34,351 nt of DNA, taken from contig JAFWQC010000024.1 in the NCBI GenBank assembly GCA_017509245.1, forward strand, positions 1 through 34,351, written 5' to 3'. The stretch comes from Clostridiales bacterium. Lineage in GTDB: Bacteria; Bacillota; Clostridia; Saccharofermentanales; Saccharofermentanaceae. Below are positions 15,389 to 23,607 of the stretch, piece after piece (positions within the stretch are counted from its first letter, which is position 1; each line of letters begins with the position of its first letter). The translations under genes were made by a program, and so were the position numbers. The notes below the pieces were generated by a model. The model did not search any database. It was not told where the DNA came from and saw only the letters and a list, made by a program, of their open reading frames with translations.

Positions 15389-16987
15389 ATGCTTAAAGTA
15401 ATGCTTGTTGACGACGAACCTTATATCCTTCAGGGTCTGCAGGTCCTGATCGACTGGGAGAGCGGCGGCTTTGAGATCGCAGCTTCATGCCATAACGGCA
15501 AGGAAGCTTTGAAATATTTAAGAGAGAATACCGTGGACCTCATAATCTCGGATATCAAGATGCCTGAGATGACGGGTCTTGAACTCCTTGAGACAGTAAA
15601 GAAGGAGAAGATCTCCGATGCCGAATTCGTCCTTCTGACCGGTTACGATGATTTTGCATATACACAGAGAGCGATAAGGAACGGATGTCTCGACTATATC
15701 TTAAAGCCGGTCATTGAAGAGGAACTGATATCTGTCCTTAGGAAAGTATCCAACCTCAACCGTGAGTCTTTAACGCTCCGCAAGGACAGGGAGAAGATGG
15801 AGGAGGCCTACCTTGCAAGAGTCATAAGGCATCTTATAAGAGGCAAGTTCAATGATGAGGATATCGATTTTGCGAACAAGCAGCTCCAGCTGTCGGGCAA
15901 ACTGAGGTTCATCTACATAGAGACCGTAAGAAGTGAATCGGAGCTGATCGAAGGCGATACTGATGAGTACGATTCTGCAGCAGTCCAGAGAACGCTTTAC
16001 AATTCGTGCAGGGAGATCCTGAAGGAATATGCGGATCACTTCACCCTCGACATCACACTTGATGATGATAATAATAATGTAGGTTTTATATATAGCGAAA
16101 ATATGGCGGTCATGCGAGACATGACCGAAGAGGAATTCCTCAACGCGTTCATACGAAAACTGGAGGTCCTCGTTATCAAGCCGATAAGATTGTTCTGCGG
16201 TGAACTTGTTCCCGACATCGCGTCACTTTCAAAATCATTTAACTCATGCAGACGTCTTAAGAGCATTGCAGGATTCCATAACAGGAAAAAACTGTACTTC
16301 TATGAGGAAACACAGTCTTCACACAGCAGCATCGTTCTCTGCAAGAATACGGTGGATGACATCATCAGTTCCATCGTAAAGAACGATCCAAAGCTTATCG
16401 AAGAAGGCATAGACAGACTTTTCGAGGAGCTCCAGGGCAAAGAGGGCACAAACAGGGCATTCGACCTTAACATCAACTATCTTCTCTTCCAGCTCATCCA
16501 TCTGGCAAGCGAGCTTGATGACTCGGTAAACCAGGAGGAGATCATCCAGTATATTTCCGCACAGACATCAGATGACGCATTCAAGAGGGGCAGCCACCAG
16601 CATCTTAAAAAGTTCGCTCTGGAATACGCCGCTTATCTTTCCGAACTGAGAAAGAGCATTTCGCACGGTATCCTTGCAGTGGTCGAAGCGGAGATCAGGG
16701 AGAACTATGCCGATAACATCAGCCTTAAATATCTCGGCGACAAATATCATATCAACAGTTCATATCTGGGGCAGGTCTTCAGCAAGAAGTACGGTACATC
16801 CTTTAAGAATTACCTGACAAATTACAGGATCAAGGAAGCTGCCAAGCAGATCATCAATACTGACAAGAAGATCAACCGTATTGCGGAAGACGTCGGATAT
16901 AAGGACAGTGACTATTTTATCCGCAAATTCATAGAAATTATTGGGTGCACCCCGTCTAAATACCGCAAAACTAACAGAGAGGCATAA
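15389..16987 (+). CDS. YesN-type response regulator with AraC DNA-binding domain
   Basis: A 532-residue response regulator, the partner of the YesM-like kinase. The receiver domain (1-120) begins MLKVMLVDDEPYILQGL and has phosphoacceptor Asp55 (LIISDIKMPEMTG) and LLTGYDDF; Lys in DYILKPV. A central region of about 280 residues is poorly conserved, as usual in the family. The C-terminal AraC-type double helix-turn-helix (about 425-530) has ISLKYLGDKYHINSSYLGQVF and INRIAEDVGYKDSDYFIRKF, ending GCTPSKYRKTNREA. GAGGTGAAAT precedes the ATG. It probably activates the transporter operon that begins 196 bases downstream; the 12-base direct repeat at that promoter is the candidate site. Confidence 0.93.
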   Translation: MLKVMLVDDEPYILQGLQVLIDWESGGFEIAASCHNGKEALKYLRENTVDLIISDIKMPEMTGLELLETVKKEKISDAEFVLLTGYDDFAYTQRAIRNGCLDYILKPVIEEELISVLRKVSNLNRESLTLRKDREKMEEAYLARVIRHLIRGKFNDEDIDFANKQLQLSGKLRFIYIETVRSESELIEGDTDEYDSAAVQRTLYNSCREILKEYADHFTLDITLDDDNNNVGFIYSENMAVMRDMTEEEFLNAFIRKLEVLVIKPIRLFCGELVPDIASLSKSFNSCRRLKSIAGFHNRKKLYFYEETQSSHSSIVLCKNTVDDIISSIVKNDPKLIEEGIDRLFEELQGKEGTNRAFDLNINYLLFQLIHLASELDDSVNQEEIIQYISAQTSDDAFKRGSHQHLKKFALEYAAYLSELRKSISHGILAVVEAEIRENYADNISLKYLGDKYHINSSYLGQVFSKKYGTSFKNYLTNYRIKEAAKQIINTDKKINRIAEDVGYKDSDYFIRKFIEIIGCTPSKYRKTNREA

Positions 16988-17067
16988 TCAAGCTTTTTTC
17001 TTTGTGCGACATGCACAAAAAATCCTCCCGTTCTCTGTTATACATGTTAAATCCGTTACATTTATGT

Positions 17068-17101
17068 AGAATTTATCAGTTGTTTAGCGAGAATTTATCA
17101 G
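17068..17101 (+). repeat. 12-base direct repeat, candidate regulator-binding site
   Basis: AGAATTTATCAG occurs at 17068-17079 and 17090-17101, a period of 22 bases (two helical turns), ending one base before the -35 box of the binding-protein promoter. A related copy, AGCGAGAATTTAT, shared over 13 bases with 17086-17098, recurs at 17156-17168 in the leader. Tandem direct repeats abutting -35 are the known pattern for AraC-type activators, and a YesN-type regulator is encoded just upstream. Binding is inferred. Confidence 0.6.
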
Positions 17102-17102
17102 G

Positions 17103-17131
17103 TTGTGGCAAAAATAGGGCAACTCTATAAT
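17103..17131 (+). promoter_or_regulatory. Promoter of the carbohydrate transporter operon
   Basis: A perfect -10 box TATAAT at 17126-17131 is preceded, at a 17-base spacer, by a poor -35 element TTGTGG (17103-17108). A good -10 with a weak -35 flanked by direct repeats suggests an activator-dependent promoter. The leader is about 46 bases and ends with CGGGAGGT before the ATG. Confidence 0.65.
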
Positions 17132-17183
17132 CTAGGTGCTTATTACTCGTTAACAAGCGAGAATTTATTTCGGGAGGTCTAAA

Positions 17184-18944
17184 ATGAAGACAAAGAAAAT
17201 CGTTGCATTGGTCCTCGCATCAATGATGGCGGTGTCCGCTCTCGCAGCATGTAACAAGACTGTTCCTACCGATTCCAAGGAAACTGGTGACGGTTCGACA
17301 GCTACTACATCAGAGGGACCTAAGGAAATCGTAGATTTCACTATGTTCGCTGCAATGGCTGGTAAAGAGAAGGACGCAGGAAACGAGATCATGGAGATCA
17401 TCGCTGAGAAGACAGGTGTTCGTGTTAAGGAAACATGGCTCACAGGTCAGAATGCAGGCGAAGCTATCGGCTCCATCATCGCATCAGGTAAGTTACCTGA
17501 CCTTATTGATGGCGGCGACGGCTGCGTTACTCTCTATGAGAACGGTTTGCTCGTAGCTTGGGATGACTATCTTGAGAAGTATCCCAACCTTAAGGAAATG
17601 TATACAGCAGAAGAGTGGGATAAGTTCCGTATGGACGACGGCCACATTTACTGGGCTAACGTTTTCGGTAACTCTTATGACCACAACACAGCTACAGGCC
17701 ACAATGGTGAGGCTTTCTGGATCCAGGTACGTGTCCTTGAGTGGGCTAACTATCCTAAGATCGAGACATTAGATCAGTACTTCGATCTCCTCGTAAGATA
17801 TGCTGAGGCAAATCCTGAGCTTCCTGACGGAACTCCGGTTATCCCTTATACATGTCTCTGCGAAGACTGGAAGTATTATTGCTTAGAGAACGCTCCTATG
17901 TTCCTCGATGGTTATCCGAACGATGGTTGCTGCATCGTTAACATCGACGCAGGCATGGAGAATCCTAAGGTTGTCGACTACAACACAACAGATACAGCTA
18001 AGATGTATTTCAAGAAGCTGAACGAAGAGTTCAACGCTGGTCACATCGATCCTGACTTCGCTACACAGACATACGATGAGTATATTGCTAAGCTCTCCAC
18101 AGGTCGTGTACTTGGTCTCTGCGATCAGTATTGGGACTTCGCTTACAACCTCATGGGACCTTTCTCTTCTCCTCTCCAGGATAAGGAAGGAAAAGACTTC
18201 CGTCTTGATGAGATCGGTTGCGATTACGTACCTCTCGGCCTCGTTGCTAAGGCTGGTCAGCCTCAGCAGTGGCACTCTTATGACGACGAGCTCAACCAGT
18301 CTTCTGGTTGCGGCGTTACAACAAGCTGCTCAGATCCGGATCTCGCATTCGCATTCCTGAGCGCACTCCTTGAGCAGGACATCCACAACCTCCGTTTCTG
18401 GGGTATTGAAGGTGTTGACTATCTCGTAGACGAGAATGGTCTCTTCTACAGAACAGAAGAGATGAGAGAGAACTGGAAGAGCGACAGCTACAAGGCTAAG
18501 CACTCTTGCGAATACTCATACTGCCCTCAGTGGAGAGGTATGAGCAAGGATGGTATCAACCGTATGATGCCTGATGAGCAGCCTTCAGAGTTCATCGAAG
18601 GTCTCGCAGCTCCTCTTAGAAAGACATTCGAGGCTTACGGCGTAGGTACATACTCCGAGTTCCTCGGTTCCGAGATCGTTGTAAACGCTCCTTGGTATCC
18701 TCTCTGGTCTTGGTCTAACAACCTTTCTACAGACAGTGAAGGTGGTATTGCTTGGAAGAACATGGGCGAGTGCAAGCATTATTGGCTCCCTACAGTTGTT
18801 ATGAGCAAGAACTTCGAGTCTGACTGGGAATCTTACCAGAAGGAATATGCTAACTGCAATCCTCAGGCATTCATTGATGAGGCTCAGGCAGAAGTTAACA
18901 AGAGACTTGAGACAGCTAAGTCCTTCGGTTGGACACCTGCCTAA
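17184..18944 (+). CDS. ABC transporter solute-binding lipoprotein (LplA/YtcQ-like)
   Basis: Extracytoplasmic binding protein for an oligosaccharide ABC importer of the CUT1 type. The 586-residue product has a lipoprotein signal peptide: MKTKK, hydrophobic core, then the lipobox ALAAC with Cys23 as the predicted lipid-anchored residue, followed by a Ser/Thr-rich linker. The mature part is large and rich in Trp, Tyr and Phe, typical of binding proteins for long or complex oligosaccharides. A strong GGGAGG site and codon choice like that of the ribosomal genes (frequent GCT, CTC, TCT) suggest high expression. It is the first gene after the YesM/YesN pair and is followed by a stem-loop and two permease genes. 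The ligand cannot be read from sequence; plant cell-wall oligosaccharides are likely from the neighbouring GH43-esterase. Confidence 0.9.
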   Translation: MKTKKIVALVLASMMAVSALAACNKTVPTDSKETGDGSTATTSEGPKEIVDFTMFAAMAGKEKDAGNEIMEIIAEKTGVRVKETWLTGQNAGEAIGSIIASGKLPDLIDGGDGCVTLYENGLLVAWDDYLEKYPNLKEMYTAEEWDKFRMDDGHIYWANVFGNSYDHNTATGHNGEAFWIQVRVLEWANYPKIETLDQYFDLLVRYAEANPELPDGTPVIPYTCLCEDWKYYCLENAPMFLDGYPNDGCCIVNIDAGMENPKVVDYNTTDTAKMYFKKLNEEFNAGHIDPDFATQTYDEYIAKLSTGRVLGLCDQYWDFAYNLMGPFSSPLQDKEGKDFRLDEIGCDYVPLGLVAKAGQPQQWHSYDDELNQSSGCGVTTSCSDPDLAFAFLSALLEQDIHNLRFWGIEGVDYLVDENGLFYRTEEMRENWKSDSYKAKHSCEYSYCPQWRGMSKDGINRMMPDEQPSEFIEGLAAPLRKTFEAYGVGTYSEFLGSEIVVNAPWYPLWSWSNNLSTDSEGGIAWKNMGECKHYWLPTVVMSKNFESDWESYQKEYANCNPQAFIDEAQAEVNKRLETAKSFGWTPA

Positions 18945-18974
18945 TCTCTACAAAGGTTAATTAACTAATCGTGT

Positions 18975-19010
18975 GGCGGCGACCATGGCAACTAATCTAT
19001 GGTCGCCGCT
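18975..19010 (+). other. Stable intercistronic stem-loop
   Basis: GCGGCGACCAT (18976-18986) pairs perfectly with ATGGTCGCCGC (18999-19009), with a 12-base loop and a further G-T pair. There is no T-run after it, and the permease start is 24 bases on. Such stem-loops after binding-protein genes are known (for example in mal operons) to protect the upstream message and lower expression of the permeases. Confidence 0.7.
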
Positions 19011-19033
19011 ACTCTTAACAGGAGTGGCTAAAC

Positions 19034-20008
19034 ATGGAAATTTCGACTTCAAAAAAATTGAAGAAAAAAGAGAAAGACATTGATCTTAATAAGCCCAAGC
19101 TCACTGTCAAAGAATTTAAGAGACAGTGGATTCTGGTTGTAATCGCGGCTATTTATATTGTTTACGGAATCATCTTCTATTATCTTCCTCTTGCAGGCTG
19201 GATAATCGCATTCCAGAACTTCATATACGCCAAGGGTATTACGAGATCCAAGTGGGTCGGCTTAGGCAAATTCAAATTCCTGTTCAGCGATAAGAAATTC
19301 CTTATGGTAATAAGAAACACATTTGCAATGGGTGTGCTTAATCTCGTATTCAGCACAGTCGTAGCAATTGCGTTCGCTATACTCTTAAACGAAGTTAAGA
19401 ATAAGTACTTTAAGAAATCTATTCAGACAATTTCATACTTGCCGCACTTCCTTTCATGGATCATCGTTGTTGCGATCGTTCACGACGCACTTACTTCTAC
19501 CGGTATCATCAACGAGCTCCTTATAAAGTTTGGAATTTTAAAGACATCATATGCATTCCTGGGAGATCCCAAACTGTTCTGGGGAATCGTCACATGCAGC
19601 CACCTCTGGAAAGAGACAGGCTGGAATGCGATCATCTATCTCGCGGCAATCACTTCTATCGATCCTTGTCTTTATGAATCAGCTTCAATCGACGGTGCAG
19701 GACGTTTCCAGAAGATGCGTTATGTAACACTTCCGGGTCTCCGTCCTACCATCATGATCCTCTTGCTGATGAACATGGGTAACGTTCTCAATGCCGGATT
19801 CGAATTGCAGTACCTGCTCGGTAACGGTCTTGTACAGAACGTAGCCAGAACAATCGACATCTATGTCCTTGACTGGGCACTTGATGCTCGTAACTTAGAT
19901 TACTCATTAGGTACCGCTGCCGGTATTTTCAAGACAGTCGTATCTATGACTTTCATCGTAGTATCTAACTACATCGCCAAGAAGAAGGGCGACGAGCGTC
20001 TGTTCTAA
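19034..20008 (+). CDS. Sugar ABC transporter permease (LplB/YteP-like)
   Basis: First membrane subunit of the importer, 324 residues. A charged, Lys-rich cytoplasmic N-terminus (1-about 33) is followed by six hydrophobic segments starting WILVVIAAIYIVYGIIFYYL. The cytoplasmic EAA loop that docks the ATPase reads ESASIDGAGRFQKMRYVTLPGL (about 216-237), with the conserved G-x(n)-P spacing. The start is preceded by AACAGGAGTGGC. It forms a unit with the binding protein upstream and the second permease 18 bases downstream. No ATPase gene is in the window; transporters of this group generally use a shared MsmX-type ATPase encoded elsewhere. Confidence 0.92.
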   Translation: MEISTSKKLKKKEKDIDLNKPKLTVKEFKRQWILVVIAAIYIVYGIIFYYLPLAGWIIAFQNFIYAKGITRSKWVGLGKFKFLFSDKKFLMVIRNTFAMGVLNLVFSTVVAIAFAILLNEVKNKYFKKSIQTISYLPHFLSWIIVVAIVHDALTSTGIINELLIKFGILKTSYAFLGDPKLFWGIVTCSHLWKETGWNAIIYLAAITSIDPCLYESASIDGAGRFQKMRYVTLPGLRPTIMILLLMNMGNVLNAGFELQYLLGNGLVQNVARTIDIYVLDWALDARNLDYSLGTAAGIFKTVVSMTFIVVSNYIAKKKGDERLF

Positions 20009-20026
20009 GGAAAGGGGGAACTATTC

Positions 20027-20956
20027 ATGGCAGAAGAAGTTGAATTAGTAAGAATCAAGCACAAAAAGAGAATGGCAACAGAGGATATCATCTTTACGAT
20101 CGTCAATACTACTATCCTTTTATTGTTCGCAATCGTGACGTTGTACCCTGTTCTTAATACATTGGCTTATTCCTTCAATGAAGGTAATGACGCTGTAAGA
20201 GGCGGAATCTATCTCTTGCCCCGTAAGTGGTCATTAAGAAGCTACGAAGAGATCATCTTCGAAAGACCCGGTATCCGTGTCGGCGCGAAGATCACTGTTC
20301 TGAGAACCATCATCGGTACTCTCACATCCCTGGCAGCAAACGCCTTGCTCTCATTTATCCTGAGCCGCAAGAAGTTCCTTTTCAAGTCTGGTGTATCCCT
20401 TTTCTGGATCATCACGATGTATGCTTCCGGTGGTATGATCCCGGTATTGATCCTCTACAGATATCTCCACCTGACATCCTCATTCTGGGTATATGTCGTC
20501 CCCGGCCTCGTAAGCGCTTTCAACGTAATGGTTATGAGAACTTACATGCAGGGTATTCCGGATTCATTGGAAGAAGCGGCACAGCTCGAAGGTGCAGGTT
20601 ACATGAGAGTATTCTGGAGTATCGTTACTCCTCTCTGTAAACCGGTTTATGCTACTATCGCGCTGTTCGTCGCAGTCTATCACTGGAACTCCTGGTTCGA
20701 CGCAATGCTGTATAACAGATTCGATCCTCAGTTTACAACATTGCAGTACGAGCTTATGAAGTTGCTTGACTCCGTATCTGCAACAACAGGTGTTACATCC
20801 GGTGCTCAGATGACCGCTGCTACCGCCAAGACGATCACGCCTATCACGGTTAGATCTGCCGCATCCATTGCGACAATGGCACCTATCATTGCCCTCTATC
20901 CGTTCCTTCAGAGATACTTCGTTACAGGTCTCACGATCGGCGGCGTTAAGGAATAA
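20027..20956 (+). CDS. Sugar ABC transporter permease (LplC/YtcP-like)
   Basis: Second membrane subunit of the importer, 309 residues. Six hydrophobic segments begin with FTIVNTTILLLFAIVTLYPV. The EAA loop is EEAAQLEGAGYMRVFWSIVTP (about 184-204), the classical form for the MalG/LplC group. The C-terminus RYFVTGLTIGGVKE is the usual ending of CUT1 LplC-type permeases. A GGAAAGGGGGA site precedes the ATG. It is the last gene of the transport operon, followed by a rho-independent terminator at 20987. Confidence 0.93.
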   Translation: MAEEVELVRIKHKKRMATEDIIFTIVNTTILLLFAIVTLYPVLNTLAYSFNEGNDAVRGGIYLLPRKWSLRSYEEIIFERPGIRVGAKITVLRTIIGTLTSLAANALLSFILSRKKFLFKSGVSLFWIITMYASGGMIPVLILYRYLHLTSSFWVYVVPGLVSAFNVMVMRTYMQGIPDSLEEAAQLEGAGYMRVFWSIVTPLCKPVYATIALFVAVYHWNSWFDAMLYNRFDPQFTTLQYELMKLLDSVSATTGVTSGAQMTAATAKTITPITVRSAASIATMAPIIALYPFLQRYFVTGLTIGGVKE

Positions 20957-20986
20957 TTTATCGTTCAGAATTGAATGTATAACGGG

Positions 20987-21019
20987 CTGCCTTGATCTCA
21001 TAAGATCAGGGCAGTTTTT
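20987..21019 (+). terminator. Rho-independent terminator of the transporter operon
   Basis: CTGCCTTGATCT (20987-20998) pairs with AGATCAGGGCAG (21003-21014), one G-T pair included, with a CATA loop, and is followed by TTTTTA. Confidence 0.88.
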
Positions 21020-21164
21020 ACATAAGAGCCTTATATTACTGTTTTGGTGAATGTAAAGGCAATAAGGGATAATTTGTTGTAGAATGTATAGGCTTTGTCC
21101 GGAGATAATATTTTCGGGCGCGCCCTGATAGAATCGAAAATAAAACTTATTAGGAAATATATAA

Positions 21165-22664
21165 ATGAACTTTTTAAAGCCTGACAGTCCGGTAATGAAC
21201 TTATTGAGCACGATCGCTGACCTCATCATCGTGCATATACTCTTTATCATCTGCAGTATACCGATATTTACTTTCGGTGCGGCTTATTCAGCTAAGTACT
21301 ATGTAGCGATGAAGATAATAAAAGGCGAGGGTACGGGCGTCATCAAGCCTTTCTTTAAGGCTTTTGCAAAGAATTTCAAGCAGGCAACGGCAGTCTGGCT
21401 TATCCTTCTCGTCGGCATTGCCCTGATAATCCTGGACTGGCGCTGGATCTCATATAACGGCTGGGCTAATACTGCACTTCCTTATAAGATCGGCATCATC
21501 GCATTCAGCATTGCCATATTCCTCATGACGATGGCAATATTCCCGGTCATCTCAAGATATAAGATGAAGACGCTTGAAGTATTCAAAGCAGCTTTGATCC
21601 TTGCGATCGTCAAGATCATTCCGCTTGCTCTTATCGGAATACTTTTCCTGGGCTCCATCATCGCCTGTCTCTGGTATGCACAGTGGTTCCCTCTGATATA
21701 TGCATTCACATCTACCACGATCACATATTTTATGTGCCTCGTCTTCATAAAGCAGTTCGACAAGCTCGAGAAGGCACGTGCTGACGAGCTTAAGGCGCTC
21801 AAGGAATCCGTTGAGACAAATCCCGAGCTCGATGCTGCAGGAAATATCTCTCTTGCAGGTGCGAAGAAGGACGTAAAGGCCCTTGAGAAGAATCTTGAGA
21901 CACCTGACAAGGAAGAAGACAAGTCCGGCAACAGGTTCACGAGATTCATAAGGACTGAGAAAGCCAAGCTCAAAGAGCTTAACGGAAAGCAGAAGGCCAT
22001 ATATCTTTGCCAGTATTATCTGCCGGGAACGGTACTCGCCATACTCTTTATCGGCGCAGTATGCTGGTATTCACATGATATCTACAAGAGCAGCATGCGC
22101 GTTCTGGGCGGCGGACTGATCAACTGTACCGTTACTGATGAGGGCAGGGATTATGCGACGAAGGGTTTTATAGAGTGGGGCGGCTACGGCAAGAGAAGGA
22201 CTTCCGAACTCATAGATACCGAGCTGGGTTACGGCAGCGTTTCCGAATATGAGCAGAAATATCTGGAGGTTGCATTCAGATCTCAGATCGTAACAGGAAC
22301 ATTCGACTACGTCATCATGAGAGATGATGTTGTCTGGGGCTATTCCACCACGGATTATTTCATGGACATGAACGATCTCGTAAATATGGATAACTTCACA
22401 TCAGATGACTTCTACTACTATGAGATGACCGATGCCGAGAAGGCAAAGAGCAAGCAGGGAATCTCTTTCGAGGATCTTTTTAAGATGGGTGCGGAAGATA
22501 CTGATGAGCCTGTTCCGGTTGCATTAAAGCTCACTGATGAAGCTGAAAAGAAGCTGGGCCTTGATGAAGAGCACGATTATTACATCGGTTTCGCATACTC
22601 CATCGGAGCGAAGGGAACTGATGATTACCGGAAATTCATAGAATATCTCTTCGGAAAGTGCTGA
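21165..22664 (+). CDS. YesL/DUF624-type membrane protein with added extracytoplasmic domain
   Basis: A 499-residue membrane protein. The first 200 residues match the YesL (DUF624) family: start MNFLKPDSPVMNLLSTIADL, the IPIFTFGAAYSAKYYVAMKI signature and several further helices to about residue 200. YesL proteins usually stop near there. Here a highly charged segment (about 200-280, rich in Lys and Glu), another helix (LPGTVLAILFIGAVCWYSHD, about 284-303) and a soluble C-terminal domain of about 195 residues follow. That domain has patterns reminiscent of a solute-binding-protein lobe (FDYVIMRDDVVWGYSTTDYF; YIGFAYSIGAKGTDDYRKFIEYLF). The function of YesL is unknown, but it accompanies YesMN/LplABC systems. 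A modest AGGA site lies 9 bases before the ATG. It follows the transporter terminator, so it has its own promoter or receives readthrough. Confidence 0.8.
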   Translation: MNFLKPDSPVMNLLSTIADLIIVHILFIICSIPIFTFGAAYSAKYYVAMKIIKGEGTGVIKPFFKAFAKNFKQATAVWLILLVGIALIILDWRWISYNGWANTALPYKIGIIAFSIAIFLMTMAIFPVISRYKMKTLEVFKAALILAIVKIIPLALIGILFLGSIIACLWYAQWFPLIYAFTSTTITYFMCLVFIKQFDKLEKARADELKALKESVETNPELDAAGNISLAGAKKDVKALEKNLETPDKEEDKSGNRFTRFIRTEKAKLKELNGKQKAIYLCQYYLPGTVLAILFIGAVCWYSHDIYKSSMRVLGGGLINCTVTDEGRDYATKGFIEWGGYGKRRTSELIDTELGYGSVSEYEQKYLEVAFRSQIVTGTFDYVIMRDDVVWGYSTTDYFMDMNDLVNMDNFTSDDFYYYEMTDAEKAKSKQGISFEDLFKMGAEDTDEPVPVALKLTDEAEKKLGLDEEHDYYIGFAYSIGAKGTDDYRKFIEYLFGKC

Positions 22665-22693
22665 TATAAGCGTTAACTGCAAGCCTTTTTTGC

Positions 22694-22722
22694 TTGACAA
22701 TACCTTTTAGCCCTAATATAAT
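22694..22722 (+). promoter_or_regulatory. Consensus promoter of the rpmH operon
   Basis: TTGACA (22694-22699) and TATAAT (22717-22722), both perfect, are separated by exactly 17 bases. Transcription would start near 22729, giving a leader of about 87 bases before rpmH. This is the strongest promoter in the window by match. Confidence 0.92.
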
Positions 22723-22815
22723 TTTCAGGTTATATTAAGATTGTCTTACTATGCGCTGCCGCCAGAAACGCGGGTGTGCAACTGAAAGAAAACAACATCT
22801 TGGAGGATTTATATC

Positions 22816-22953
22816 ATGGCAAAAATGACTTTTCAGCCTAAGAAAAGACAGAGAGCAAAGGTTCACGGCTTCAGAGCAAGAATGGAGACCGCTAACGGCC
22901 GTAAGGTTCTTGCAGCTAGAAGAGCCAAGGGCAGAAAGAGAATTGCGGTCTAA
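22816..22953 (+). CDS. rpmH: 50S ribosomal protein L34
   Basis: Ribosomal protein L34, 45 residues, highly basic: [19 protein letters not shown] followed by [20 protein letters not shown] and RKRIAV. This matches the family along its whole length (consensus [34 protein letters not shown]). TGGAGGATTT precedes the ATG. The preceding perfect-consensus promoter and the following rnpA gene are the classical arrangement. Confidence 0.97.
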   Translation: MAKMTFQPKKRQRAKVHGFRARMETANGRKVLAARRAKGRKRIAV

Positions 22954-22982
22954 TTGATTTAGATCCCAATCGCATTTTCGCT

Positions 22983-23360
22983 TTGAAATCGGTAGCACTC
23001 AGATTCAATTTTGAATTCAACAGGGTTTACCGGTACGGAAGATTCGCGACCGGCAGATACCTGTCGGTTCACGTGCTTAAAAGACGCGAGGGGACGACTC
23101 AGAGCGGCTATAAAGTAGATCCGGCAGTAAGACGTACAGGCTTTTGTGCTAACAAGAAAGAGCTTGGCGCGGTCGGAAGAAATCACGCAAGAAGACTTAT
23201 GAGGGAATCTTACAGGCAACTGGAAGACAGACTTCCCGAAGGATATGATTACGTTTTCACTTTAAAGGCCAAGGGCGGAGTACCCGGATTTCACGAATTA
23301 AGCACGGATATGGGGAAGTGTCTGGCAAGGCTCGATCTTTTGGAAGGTAGTTCCATATGA
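22983..23360 (+). CDS. rnpA: Ribonuclease P protein component
   Basis: Protein subunit of RNase P, which helps the catalytic RNA cleave 5' leaders from pre-tRNAs. The 125-residue product aligns with RnpA from its N-terminus ([20 protein letters not shown]) through the RNR motif [19 protein letters not shown] (about 64-82). The start is TTG at 22983, since no ATG or GTG fits the conserved N-terminus, and no ribosome binding site precedes it; initiation may depend on termination of rpmH 29 bases upstream. The stop overlaps the yidD start (ATGA at 23357-23360). The sequence is somewhat divergent, but motif and position are decisive. Confidence 0.92.
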   Translation: MKSVALRFNFEFNRVYRYGRFATGRYLSVHVLKRREGTTQSGYKVDPAVRRTGFCANKKELGAVGRNHARRLMRESYRQLEDRLPEGYDYVFTLKAKGGVPGFHELSTDMGKCLARLDLLEGSSI

Positions 23361-23569
23361 TTTCAAAAGCCATCATCGGAATGGTCCGCTGGTATCAGAA
23401 GTATATTTCTCCAAACATGGCGCCTCACTGCAAGTATCAGCCGACGTGTTCACAGTACATGATCGAAGCGGTTACAAAGTACGGAGCCATAAAGGGCGGA
23501 CTTATGGGCATTTGGCGGATAATGCGGTGCAATCCTTTTTCAAAGGGCGGTTATGATCCCGTAAAGTAA
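23357..23569 (+). CDS. yidD: Membrane protein insertion efficiency factor YidD
   Basis: YidD, a small membrane-associated protein thought to assist YidC-dependent membrane protein insertion. The 70-residue product has the family pattern [27 protein letters not shown] with its conserved cysteines, then [22 protein letters not shown]. Its ATG overlaps the rnpA stop by four bases (ATGA), and the insertase gene follows 38 bases later. Length and motifs are normal. Confidence 0.96.
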   Translation: MISKAIIGMVRWYQKYISPNMAPHCKYQPTCSQYMIEAVTKYGAIKGGLMGIWRIMRCNPFSKGGYDPVK

Positions 23570-23607
23570 TCAGTTATTTATTCGTTAGAGGAACCGGAGA
23601 CCATTAA

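Noticed and set aside
17001..17019. Hairpin TTTGTGC/GCACAAA after the YesN-like gene, as a terminator
   Set aside because: T residues precede rather than follow the stem on the plus strand, so it lacks the form of a rho-independent terminator for that gene.
22680..22696. Small hairpin CAAGC/GCTTG with a T-rich loop, as a terminator of the YesL-like gene
   Set aside because: The stem has only five pairs and the T-run is in the loop rather than after the stem; the sequence overlaps the -35 box of the rpmH promoter.
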